A DNA stretch of 64,000 nt from Phycisphaerales bacterium AB-hyl4. Its GTDB lineage: Bacteria; Planctomycetota; Phycisphaerae; Phycisphaerales; Phycisphaeraceae. Where the stretch lies: positions 1 through 64,000 of the forward strand of contig JBGUBD010000001.1 of the NCBI GenBank assembly GCA_041821185.1, given 5' to 3'. Shown one piece after another: positions 18,101-24,876 of this stretch. Made by a program: the position numbers and the translations under genes. The notes under the pieces were generated by a model. The model ran no database searches, had not been told where the DNA came from, and saw only the letters and a list, made by a program, of their open reading frames with translations. Each line of letters starts with the position of its first letter. The stretch's first letter is position 1.

Positions 18101-18738
18101 TTGTCCGTCCGTTCCGGGTTGAACGCACTCGGCTGCGTGCGGTCGCGCTCAAGCTGCGCCGCATCCACCCACAATGCATCCTCCGACTTCGGCCGAACCC
18201 ACACGCGAAACAGGTCCGGCCCCATCTCGCCCGTATACGCCCACGCGGCCTCTATTTCTTCGCTCGTCACCTCGCTGGCCACGGCGTGACGCTGCCATTG
18301 CTCATCCAACGTCACTGTTTTCGTCGTACGACCGAGCACCCACACGCCCGTTTCATTGCCGACGCGGACGTTCTCAATCCCAAGCTCGACCTCCTGCCCC
18401 GCTCGACTGCCTTTCAGGTGCACCGAAAAGACACTCTCCAATGCGCGGCGGTTGAGCACCTGCCACACATAAGGCCGCCGACCTTCCATCCGCAGCGACT
18501 GCTCACCATGCCACGCCTCATCCGCATCGAGCACCCACGACACGCTCGCGTCGTGGCGATACTCGCCGATCGTCGGATACACCTCACGCACCACGTCGGC
18601 ATACTCGAAGCTCGCATTGGGCAGCATGTTCCGCCCCGATACGGACTCCGCTCCAAACGCGTCGGCCGTCATGCCTGCGTACGACAACAACGTGAGCGAG
18701 ACGATTACGACGAAGGCCCGGCCGAAATAGTGAAACAT
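15151..18738 (-). CDS. PL26-like exo-rhamnogalacturonan lyase (PcRGLX/YetA type), exported
   Basis: A 1195-residue exported protein with a signal peptide of about 28 residues (hydrophobic FVVIVSLTLLSYAG). An N-terminal carbohydrate-binding-like beta domain (PNASFEYADVV) is followed by the PcRGLX/YetA N-terminal RIFT-barrel region, seen in EPVWGGVPFPRGELFDA and RDGSVRALLIDLQATVD, then a central beta-sandwich and an alpha/alpha toroid (HHHAGAYHISTIHHTGHYW, WLTGDERSYRVA-like). The family removes unsaturated galacturonosyl-rhamnose from the end of rhamnogalacturonan I. ATG 18738 is chosen over the frame start at 18777 because the signal peptide begins there. A perfect LacI-type site overlaps the start codon (18738-18751). 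Activity on a related algal polysaccharide cannot be excluded. Confidence 0.75.
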   Translation of the reverse strand: MFHYFGRAFVVIVSLTLLSYAGMTADAFGAESVSGRNMLPNASFEYADVVREVYPTIGEYRHDASVSWVLDADEAWHGEQSLRMEGRRPYVWQVLNRRALESVFSVHLKGSRAGQEVELGIENVRVGNETGVWVLGRTTKTVTLDEQWQRHAVASEVTSEEIEAAWAYTGEMGPDLFRVWVRPKSEDALWVDAAQLERDRTQPSAFNPERTDNALHRSHDHVRQHTFIEGPVESPTGEGGESRRGVVAMVVRESAGLARVNEPVWGGVPFPRGELFDAQLVKVVDAAGTRVPVQTRVLDRWHRDGSVRALLIDLQATVDADDTQTYELHYGEAGGASDNQLAHDDGEVIRIDTDVMSLAVRKDRFDGVAVEHRDGRRLTGDVELFGSEVVALDGTPYRSAWGPPAEVRIESNGPKRAVIYIRGEHYRQDGQATLLEYELRLHAFKGKAYVEIEHTFENAEPQLSTAIRSHGLHLPVFHDGEGRVPVRFGLLNGEVLEATATAEAPAALTQVRNYFGEGGDVVLLDREHDTDLHKGQRAAGWVQAGGVSMAVEDFWQLNPKAIEVAPGRLSVYHWPTRHVRYVDLPFGMSNTMRFVYAPFAAQADHGERDQMPAVRLTTDAGDTRTTMPLLLQPDAQWMADSGVFGGKYLTRDAAMHAYPGYERRLEQLFAGLKHDREVVGLTGMWDYGDFGTPHGWMNNETTIARNLWWQYLRTGDPALYRRAWIKTRHYRDVDILYAAPGVRMVHHHAGAYHISTIHHTGHYWITGVIWHYLLTGDERSYRVAMESGTNLMTRYRGVREWRALSRPLYHLAELYELTGLHSFRHAFETLYTSDSPWPSDEYAGGKLVMALHNWYEMTGDEAVRQRLVEHAREVLADRRQRRVDGSRSNAYYQAMAHAAEAADDAEFIEASMEHLVWQLVSLHGFDHNAVRIAPFLRTAQRFGVSADPLMPDYTFDLAPLTGRRAGSFRLQQPNPDGEPIELKIYYTRNFRIERRDDDNERGDAIAYRIRRPDGSELAAGKLTGRDYDALRVTDDGQAGNYDITIEVFNDAMGEVSVNMPGLRVAAHRSFDTRRDRGGSVVHQYLLRAPRDRDAIEMTLDWPDRESRFAASAAGVWLEDLDGNVIAAQRWGTPVGTIFDAEGQIVPTTVDRWKFPIPETHRGQLLRLTYFPLKWMPWQVHGLDEPWLGRSREAFE

Positions 18739-18751
18739 GAAAGCGTTTCCA
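18738..18751. promoter_or_regulatory. LacI-family operator-like site at the PL26 gene start
   Basis: TGAAAGCGTTTCCA matches the general LacI-family consensus TGnAAnCGnTTnCA at every fixed position. It covers the last base of the start codon and the ribosome binding region of the lyase gene, so binding there could block an internal promoter or early transcription. The matching regulator may be the module 1 LacI, another LacI in the window, or a global CcpA-like protein elsewhere. Confidence 0.5.
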
Positions 18752-18793
18752 GAGTTCTCGAACAGCAGGAACGACAACGTGTCATCCCGGCAT

Positions 18794-19576
18794 TCAATTG
18801 ACCTTCAAGCCGTCCTGCCAGAAACGGGGCGTCGAGGTGTCGCGACGTAAATACCAGATGGGCAGTTCGCCCGATCCCGTCACACCGGGCCCGGTCAGAT
18901 GTACCGCTCCGTCTTTTCGCAGAAAGTTCATGTTGCCATTGTGTCGAAACGCCAGGTACGGACGGTGCGTCGTGCCTCTGCCCAACTGGGCGTTTGTGAT
19001 GCTGGCATAGACGCGCATCGCTACGCGCTCAGTCTCGGTTGACCTGCCCCGATCGATCGCCTCGAACAGCAGCGCCTGCCGGTTGTCCGTCCAAGGCTCG
19101 TCCATCCGGTTGTTCTCGGTCTGGAACGAAGGTTCGTTCAGGTTGACATAGCGATTGATAACGTAGCTGCGCGTCTCGTTGGGGGTAAGGTCTTCAAACA
19201 CCTTCCCCGACGGGCAGTAGTAGCCGGCGTGGCTGCCGATCCGGACGCCATCGATTATTTCCTGGGTGTAGTTCATATAAGGGGACAACGAAAGGTCCCA
19301 CACTTCGCCCACGGCATCGTCACCGGAAAGCCCGTTCCAGTAAGGCACCCATCGCTGAAAATCGTCCGCATACATGTGAAACGCCAAACCGATCTGCCGC
19401 TGGTTGCTTGCACACGCGATCATTCGCGCCGTGGCGCGGGCCGATTGCAAGGCAGGCAACAGAATGGCAATCAGTAAAGCGATGACGCTGATGACCACCA
19501 ATAGTTCGATGAGGGTGAACCCTTTACGCCTCACCGCCGCCGAGTGAATCACGGGTTGGGATTGTCGAGTGATCAT
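18794..19576 (-). CDS. Orphan pseudopilin (prepilin-type cleavage/methylation domain, H-X9-DG tail), module 1
   Basis: A 260-residue protein with the class III prepilin leader [17 protein letters not shown] and a hydrophobic helix ending [14 protein letters not shown]; cleavage by the prepilin peptidase is expected after the Gly. The C-terminal domain has the [13 protein letters not shown] element, an exact H-x9-DG. AAGGG lies 8 bases before ATG 19576, so this start is preferred over 19618. No pilus assembly genes are near. It sits between a PEP-CTERM gene and the lyase. Expected to end up in the cell envelope or at the surface; how it helps glycan use is unknown. Confidence 0.9.
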   Translation of the reverse strand: MITRQSQPVIHSAAVRRKGFTLIELLVVISVIALLIAILLPALQSARATARMIACASNQRQIGLAFHMYADDFQRWVPYWNGLSGDDAVGEVWDLSLSPYMNYTQEIIDGVRIGSHAGYYCPSGKVFEDLTPNETRSYVINRYVNLNEPSFQTENNRMDEPWTDNRQALLFEAIDRGRSTETERVAMRVYASITNAQLGRGTTHRPYLAFRHNGNMNFLRKDGAVHLTGPGVTGSGELPIWYLRRDTSTPRFWQDGLKVN

Positions 19577-19702
19577 GATGTGACCCTTGGTTCTGCTATC
19601 CGGAGACATGTCTTGCATTCCTTAAGGTTGTGCCAAAACTGCCATGAAAACAGAGAACGAAGCGTTGCATACGAGACCTGAGGCACCACGATCGTCGGCC
19701 AT

Positions 19703-19726
19703 GCCCGCGTGCCACTCAACGCGGGC
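19703..19726 (-). terminator. Hairpin downstream of the module 1 PEP-CTERM gene
   Basis: GCCCGCGT (19703-19710) and ACGCGGGC (19719-19726) form a perfect 8-bp stem with an 8-base loop, 17 bases after the stop of the PEP-CTERM gene. There is no T-run behind it, so partial termination or protection of the upstream transcript from decay is more likely than complete termination. Confidence 0.4.
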
Positions 19727-19742
19727 ACTGCGACGCAAACCA

Positions 19743-21191
19743 TTATCGCATACGCCGAAGCAGCAACATCGCACCCAGCCCCGACAGGCCAAGCGTGCCC
19801 GGCTCGGGGATGTAGTGCAGGTAGAGATCGTCGCCCTCCACTTCCCAGACGAAGTAGCCACCGGTGGTGGAGAAGTCCAGCCCGTTGCTGTCCTGACTGA
19901 CGTTGATCGTGTCGAAGACATCCAGCGAATCCACGATCGCGGGGCTAACGCCTTCCACCACCAGCCAGCTCTGGCCGTTCTGCCAGAACGCGCTGGTGAA
20001 GTCCACCGTCGAGCCGTCTGCGTTGAACACCAGATTCGAAGTCGCGCCAGCGACGATCGCCAGCGACCCGCCGACGATGTCCACGCCGTCGAAGTTCACG
20101 CCGCGATCGCTGGCCGAGTCGGCCATGAGTTCCCAAGTGAACGTCGAGCCGGCGTCGAGGGCCAGGCCCTGCGTAAACGTCTGCACGCCGGCGCTGTTGC
20201 CTGCGTTGTAATTGCCGCCGTCTTCCACCGTCACCGCGCCGCCGATCGTGCCCGAGCCGCCGAGCGTGCCGCCGGCCTGAACCGTCACGTCGCCGGTCGC
20301 GGCGGAGTGGTCGCCGTCGATCACCAGCGTGCCGGCCGAGATGGTGGTCGTGCCGGTGTAGCTGCTCGTGCCGGTGAGCGTCTGCGTGCCCTGGCCGGAC
20401 ATGACCAGTGAAAGCTGCCCGCCCGTACCGTCGACCAGCCGTGTGCTGGCGGTGTAGTCGTTCTCGGCTTCAATACGCAGGGTGGCTTCGTTAAGTTGGC
20501 CGGAGGTCTGCAACGACCCATAAATAGTGGCGTTGTCCCCTTCCGCCTGGGAGATACCGCTGACAGTAGCAGTGCGGACACGGCCGCTGCTGCTGGAGTT
20601 GTTGTTGATGAGGTAGATATCCTGGGCGTGCGAGCCGCCGAAGGTAAGCAGGCCCAGTTGATAATCATTGAGAATGTTCAGCCGAAGCTCGGCGTCGAAA
20701 TTCTCGTTGGTCATGTTTATGCCTTCGGTGACGGTGAGGTTATAGACAAACCGTCCACCGTCGTTTCGCCCGAAGCTGATCCGACCTCGCGTGAGGTCAA
20801 CCGTTCCGACAGTCACATCCATCTCGCGGAAGGAAAGGGTGTTGCCGTTCTCCGATTTGGTGAGCGTGCCGTTGATCGTCAGCGAATAATCACCATCATC
20901 GGGGTTGACGAAGTGGACATGCTGATTGCCAGCGTCGGTGTTTACGGTCAAGTCGTTAACGGTGTAGTGGCCATCCACCGCCATGTCGAGATTGGCCGAG
21001 CCAGTAAGCGAGATGATGGCGTTGACGTCGTTCGCGTTGGGGAAGCCCTGGCCGGGTATGTGCCAGTCGTCGCTCCACGTTCCCGAGCCGGTGCTCGTCC
21101 AGATGTAATCATCAGCCACCGCCGGTGCGGGCGCAATCAGAGCGAACACGAGCGGCAGAAGATTTCGTTTGCGTTGAAACAGATGTGCCAT
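19743..21191 (-). CDS. PEP-CTERM exported protein with autotransporter-type beta repeats
   Basis: A 482-residue exported protein. It has an N-terminal signal peptide (LLPLVFALIAPAPAVA), a beta-helix-like body with the autotransporter-associated strand repeat at TLTGTSSYTGTTTISAGT (about 270-290) and GGTLGGSGTIGGAVTVEDGG, and a C-terminal PEP-CTERM sorting signal: IPEPGTLGLSGLG, short hydrophobic helix, then RRMR. Such proteins are exported, recognised by an exosortase and attached to or released from the surface. Two further in-frame ATGs lie 3 and 5 codons upstream; MAHLFQRK is chosen because GGGGA lies 8 bases before it. It follows the LacI gene by about 85 bases and probably belongs to the same induced set. 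Confidence 0.85.
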   Translation of the reverse strand: MAHLFQRKRNLLPLVFALIAPAPAVADDYIWTSTGSGTWSDDWHIPGQGFPNANDVNAIISLTGSANLDMAVDGHYTVNDLTVNTDAGNQHVHFVNPDDGDYSLTINGTLTKSENGNTLSFREMDVTVGTVDLTRGRISFGRNDGGRFVYNLTVTEGINMTNENFDAELRLNILNDYQLGLLTFGGSHAQDIYLINNNSSSSGRVRTATVSGISQAEGDNATIYGSLQTSGQLNEATLRIEAENDYTASTRLVDGTGGQLSLVMSGQGTQTLTGTSSYTGTTTISAGTLVIDGDHSAATGDVTVQAGGTLGGSGTIGGAVTVEDGGNYNAGNSAGVQTFTQGLALDAGSTFTWELMADSASDRGVNFDGVDIVGGSLAIVAGATSNLVFNADGSTVDFTSAFWQNGQSWLVVEGVSPAIVDSLDVFDTINVSQDSNGLDFSTTGGYFVWEVEGDDLYLHYIPEPGTLGLSGLGAMLLLRRMR

Positions 21192-21276
21192 GTCATTCAT
21201 CCCCATTAAGAATCAAAACAGTTACGAGCGAAAAGAATCCAGCGCACCTTCTGCCGAACGGCGAGGCGCCTGACGG

Positions 21277-22398
21277 CTATTGGGATTCGGGCACCGGACC
21301 GGCGGACTGACGTTCGACGACCTGCGGACTGAAGAACTTTCGCATCGACTCGGCATCGTCGGCTCGCTGCTCGCAGCGGTCGATCAGCCGGCTGGCTGCC
21401 CATTGCCCCATCTCGGTCAACGGGTTGGCGACGTTGGTCAATGACGGCGAAAAGTAGGCGCACCAATCGCGATCCCCCAGGCCGATGAGGCTGCGGTCGC
21501 CCGGGACAGCCAACCCCATCTGCTGCCACTGCGGGACTGCGCCGAAGGCTGAGCGGTACACGCCGGCAACCAGGGCCGTGGGCGGCTCGTCGAGCGACTC
21601 CATCCACCGCACCGCCTGAGCACCTTCCGCCTGAAGGTAGTCCGTCGCCTGTGCATCCACCGCTTCGCGCTGCCAGCGATAATCAAATATCCACTCGCGA
21701 CGGTGCGGCAGCCCCAGCGCCTGAACCGCGTCGAGAAAGCCGGTGCGTCGTTCGTAGCCGGCGAAGTCACCCACCGCCAGTTCATCCGGCGGCACGCGTG
21801 TGTTACCGATGAAACCGATGCGGCGATGCCCCTTCTCAGCAAGATACTCCACGGCAGCCCGGGCGGCGGCGCGATGGTCGAACATCGCCACGTCCAGCCC
21901 CGGCGCCTCGGCCGTCGTGTCGAACGCCACCACGCGCGGCATGCAGCGAACCAGTTGCGAAAACCACTGGGGGTCGGCAGGTGAACGCACGACCAGCAGA
22001 CCGTCGAAGCGCCCTTCGCGACACTTCGCCAGGCAATGCTCCAGCGGATCGGGCCCGGCGGTGTTCAGCAGCAGCATGTCATAGCCGGCCTGCTGCGTCA
22101 CGGCGTCGACACCCCGCAAAATGGCCGACTCATACGAACCGCTCATGTTCGCGAACGGCTGGCCGGGCCAGATGTACAGACCGAGCGTGCGCGTGGAGCG
22201 GGCGACCAGGCTGCGAGCCGCGAAATTGGCGCGATACCCCAGCCGATCGGCAATGGCCCGTACGCGCTCAGCGGTGGCCTTGCCGACCATGACATTCCCG
22301 CGTGAGCCGTTGAGCACCTTCGATGCCACGGCGGCGGAGCAGCCGGCCTGCTGAGCGACATCTTTGAGCGTCGGATTGGGGGGAAAAACATCAGACAT
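21277..22398 (-). CDS. LacI-family transcriptional regulator, module 1
   Basis: A 373-residue repressor-type regulator. The DNA-binding HTH is at residues about 10-35 (TLKDVAQQAGCSAAVASKVL) with hinge segment LGYRANFAARSL, followed by the periplasmic-binding-like ligand domain (TLGLYIWPGQPF, FDGLLVVRSPAD, GHRRIGFIGN, SLIGLGDRD). The AAVAS recognition helix differs from the more usual STVSR, fitting an atypical operator. Just upstream of its start is an AT-rich palindrome (22415-22427) also found ahead of the phosphoesterase gene at 24316. Probably autoregulates and responds to a rhamnogalacturonan-derived sugar; the ligand is inferred from the neighbouring PL26 gene. Confidence 0.92.
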   Translation of the reverse strand: MSDVFPPNPTLKDVAQQAGCSAAVASKVLNGSRGNVMVGKATAERVRAIADRLGYRANFAARSLVARSTRTLGLYIWPGQPFANMSGSYESAILRGVDAVTQQAGYDMLLLNTAGPDPLEHCLAKCREGRFDGLLVVRSPADPQWFSQLVRCMPRVVAFDTTAEAPGLDVAMFDHRAAARAAVEYLAEKGHRRIGFIGNTRVPPDELAVGDFAGYERRTGFLDAVQALGLPHRREWIFDYRWQREAVDAQATDYLQAEGAQAVRWMESLDEPPTALVAGVYRSAFGAVPQWQQMGLAVPGDRSLIGLGDRDWCAYFSPSLTNVANPLTEMGQWAASRLIDRCEQRADDAESMRKFFSPQVVERQSAGPVPESQ

Positions 22399-22410
22399 TA
22401 TAAATAATTC

Positions 22411-22431
22411 GCTTAATTAAACTAATTATGC
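22411..22431. promoter_or_regulatory. AT-rich palindrome upstream of module 1 lacI (putative operator)
   Basis: GCTTAATTA-AAC-TAATTATGC forms an almost perfect palindrome only 13 bases from the lacI start codon. The core AATTAAACTAATT (22415-22427) matches the reverse complement of the site at 24401-24413 at 11 of 13 positions. In this GC-rich context such a strictly AT palindrome is conspicuous and suits autoregulation. Confidence 0.5.
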
Positions 22432-22522
22432 GATTAATTTACCCCGACCCCTCTGACTCGTCAAGGAAAATCCAGCCGATTCCACCTCTTTTGTCCGACC
22501 GGCCGACCCCTCCAAGCTACGG

Positions 22523-24316
22523 TCATTCGCGCGGGTGAGCGATGTAGTGGTCGATGAGTTTGCCGTCCTCGGTGATGACCTTGAAATCCTGGAACTGGCC
22601 TTGCACCGTCGCCAAGATCAGATGGCGAACCGACGCGGCCCGTTCGAGATACCAGGTTTGATCGACGTCATGCACTTCGCGGACGCCCACGCCCCATGCG
22701 CCATCGCCGAGATAGACAATGCCATCGGGGTTCGGCTCATCGTTGCGGATGGGGACGGTTCGCTTATAGGTGTGATCGTGATTTTCAAAGACGACGCGGA
22801 TGTTGCCCGCCTGCTCGAACAGCGGGAGCCAGTGGCGGCGGACCCGTCGACTCACCCAGGCGTCATAATCGCGGTGGGACGGGTAGGCCGGCACATGGTA
22901 GACAGGAAAGACGTGGCGAACGTGCTCACGCTCGGCGAGCGTTTTCTCAAGCCATTCGGTTTGCGTGCCGTCGATGGGACCCGAGTGATCGGTGTCGAGG
23001 AGGACGATGCTCATGTACTGCCCGAAATCGAGCACGCCGTAGCCAGGGTGACCCGGAAAGGCGAAGAGGTTGTAGAAGTAAGGGGCGATTTTTTCGCGGA
23101 AGGCGTCGGTATCTTCATACGCCTCCTCACCACGGTCGTCGCCCCGGTAGTAGTGCCCGCGCACTTCGTGATTGCCGATGGCGACGATGATGGGCACGAC
23201 CCGGCCGTCGTCGGTCACAAGCGTTTCGGTGAGCGTGTCGAAAAACGAGTGCCAGCGGTAGAGGCGGTCCTCCCGACCGTCGGCGTAGGCAAGGTCGCCG
23301 CCCCAGACGATGAAATCGAGATCGTAGGCGACGGCCTGGCGGTTGGTTCGGCCGAACGTAGCGTCGCGGTGGTGGGTGTCGCCGCCGGCGGCGAAGCGGA
23401 TCGGGCGATCATCCGTCGCGGGCATGGTGCGGAAGTGATAGAACCGACTGCTGTTGCCCGCCCCCGGCCGATAGATCCGGAAGCGATAGTTCGAGCCGGG
23501 TTCGAGGCCTGTCAGTTCCACCATCTGCACATGGCGGTGGGAGTAGGTCATGGGTCGCCTATCGCCCTCGGCCCGGGAGAGCTCGCCCCCCTGTGCCAGG
23601 CCATACTCGATGATGACGTCATCGTGACGCTCGTCGGTATGCCAGTGAATGGTCATCGTGGTGGTCGGGTCGCGCTGCCAGGTGAGATAGAGCGCCACCG
23701 GCGCCTGTACCGCGTCGGCCACACTCAGGCGAACGCCGAGACAAATGTCCGAGCTTCGCTCGGAACTGTTGGCCACCATCACGGCCAGCACGTTTCGGCC
23801 CTCGCGTAGCAACGACGCATCAATGTCGAAAACGTCGTGCTCGATTTCGGGATTCGTATTATCTGTGGCGGTGGTGCCGTGGCCGACGTCGCCTTCAGGC
23901 ATCAGCGCCGATCGGCCGATCTCTTCACCGTTGAGGTAATAGACGGCGGCATCATCGATGATCTGATCGAGCCGAACGCGGACATGCTCGGCATCGCCTT
24001 CGAAGGTGAAGGTCTTGCGGAAATAGTAGGTGACGAGATTCGGCTCAAGCTCGGTCTGCAAAGCGGGGCCGGGCCATCGTTCGCCGCGCCCTTCAGGGGC
24101 ATAGCCCAGTAGTGCGGGTCCTTCGCGCCATGCGCCGTCGTCATAGTCAAGCTCACGCCATTCGACACCGAGGTCGGTATCGCCGTCGTGAAACTGCCAC
24201 ACCGCATCGAAATCGACGAGCACCTGACTGCCCGCCGACAGGTCGGCCCGCACCGGTCCGACGCTGGCGTACATGCAGACAATCACCATCAGAACCATTG
24301 GCAGACGTATTTTCAT
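22523..24316 (-). CDS. Exported purple-acid-phosphatase-like metallophosphoesterase
   Basis: A 597-residue exported protein. A signal peptide (MVLMVIVCMYASVGPVRA) is followed by a beta-sandwich of about 180 residues, a fibronectin-III-like domain of purple acid phosphatases (VALYLTWQRDPTTTMTIHWH) and the two-metal phosphatase domain: FAAGGDTHHRD, WGGDLAYADGRED, AIGNHE, PVYHVPAY and ENHDHTYKR, which place all metal ligands of the PAP fold. ATG 24316 is chosen because GGAGG lies just upstream; the frame to 24700 adds a non-coding-looking extension. It probably removes phosphate from organic esters or phosphorylated glycans outside the cytosol. It sits after the rhamnosidase gene but has its own AT-rich operator-like site. 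Confidence 0.85.
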   Translation of the reverse strand: MKIRLPMVLMVIVCMYASVGPVRADLSAGSQVLVDFDAVWQFHDGDTDLGVEWRELDYDDGAWREGPALLGYAPEGRGERWPGPALQTELEPNLVTYYFRKTFTFEGDAEHVRVRLDQIIDDAAVYYLNGEEIGRSALMPEGDVGHGTTATDNTNPEIEHDVFDIDASLLREGRNVLAVMVANSSERSSDICLGVRLSVADAVQAPVALYLTWQRDPTTTMTIHWHTDERHDDVIIEYGLAQGGELSRAEGDRRPMTYSHRHVQMVELTGLEPGSNYRFRIYRPGAGNSSRFYHFRTMPATDDRPIRFAAGGDTHHRDATFGRTNRQAVAYDLDFIVWGGDLAYADGREDRLYRWHSFFDTLTETLVTDDGRVVPIIVAIGNHEVRGHYYRGDDRGEEAYEDTDAFREKIAPYFYNLFAFPGHPGYGVLDFGQYMSIVLLDTDHSGPIDGTQTEWLEKTLAEREHVRHVFPVYHVPAYPSHRDYDAWVSRRVRRHWLPLFEQAGNIRVVFENHDHTYKRTVPIRNDEPNPDGIVYLGDGAWGVGVREVHDVDQTWYLERAASVRHLILATVQGQFQDFKVITEDGKLIDHYIAHPRE

Positions 24317-24400
24317 GAATGGCCTCCAAGCACCTGAGTAGCGACGGGCGCACTCGCCCCGAGAAACGGTTAAGCTCGCAAAATCGTAAATAGAGCGTTT

Positions 24401-24413
24401 AATTAAGTTAATT
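24401..24413. promoter_or_regulatory. AT-rich palindrome upstream of the phosphoesterase gene (putative operator)
   Basis: AATTAAGTTAATT is a perfect palindrome about 85 bases before the start of the 22523-24316 gene. It matches the element upstream of the module 1 lacI (22415-22427) at 11 of 13 positions on the reverse strand, which suggests the same LacI protein controls both transcripts. Confidence 0.5.
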
Positions 24414-24754
24414 TCCCCGATATTACCTTGCTTATGCCGCACGTCAACCCCCCCGCCGGCCGGTCGCCAAGCAATCTCCTCAGCACCGGAGCGACCAGCG
24501 ACAGCCTTCGACCTCGCCGCCGCCCTCCCGGTGGACGCGGGGCCGTCGTCGAAACCGACAGATGTTCTTCGAGGATGACGAGCGTCGTGCGATCGCCAGA
24601 TTCCGTCAATGACCGTTTCGGCAACCACGCGCGAGGGCCATCTCACGGTCAGGGCGATGGTTCGTTGGTGGACAGAAATGTGCAGCCGAGTGATGTTCAA
24701 CCCGAGCGGTCTGCGGCATAACCGTTCGTTCGCGGTCCATCATTGGCTAGTGCG

Positions 24755-24872
24755 GGTTCAGCTCAAATGTCGCGTTTAGCCCCGCCGCCTACGGCGGCCC
24801 CCGGAAGCGCCCCCGCGTGGCTGCGGGGGCTTAACATGAAGCATATGTCGGTCGCTACATTTGGATTAAACC
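24755..24872. repeat. Nested GC-rich palindromic element with TTTAGC core
   Basis: Outer arms of about 20 bases (left from 24755, right ending 24872) pair at about 15 positions and include AAATGTCGCG against CGCTACATTT. Inside, TTTAGCCCC opposes GGGGCTTAA, and within that are two strong hairpins, CCGCCGCC/GGCGGC and GCCCCCGC/GCGGGGGC. It lies downstream of the GH106 stop and probably terminates that transcript. The plan matches the elements at 4.7 and 60.1 kb. Confidence 0.6.
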
Positions 24873-24876
24873 TGCT

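Larger units (their letters stand above)
24317..24876. other. 560-base gap with operator and palindromic element
   Basis: Holds the AT-rich operator-like site at 24401-24413 and a large nested palindrome at about 24755-24872. Between them (24430-24720) open frames exist on both strands but have the amino-acid makeup of GC-rich non-coding sequence, with no ribosome binding site; I see no gene there. Confidence 0.5.

Noticed and set aside
19743..21191. True type V autotransporter
   Set aside because: There is no C-terminal beta-barrel; the protein ends with a PEP-CTERM signal, and only the strand repeat is autotransporter-like.
24317..24700. N-terminal extension of the phosphoesterase frame
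   Set aside because: The signal peptide and a GGAGG ribosome binding site define ATG 24316; the extension would also cover the operator-like site.
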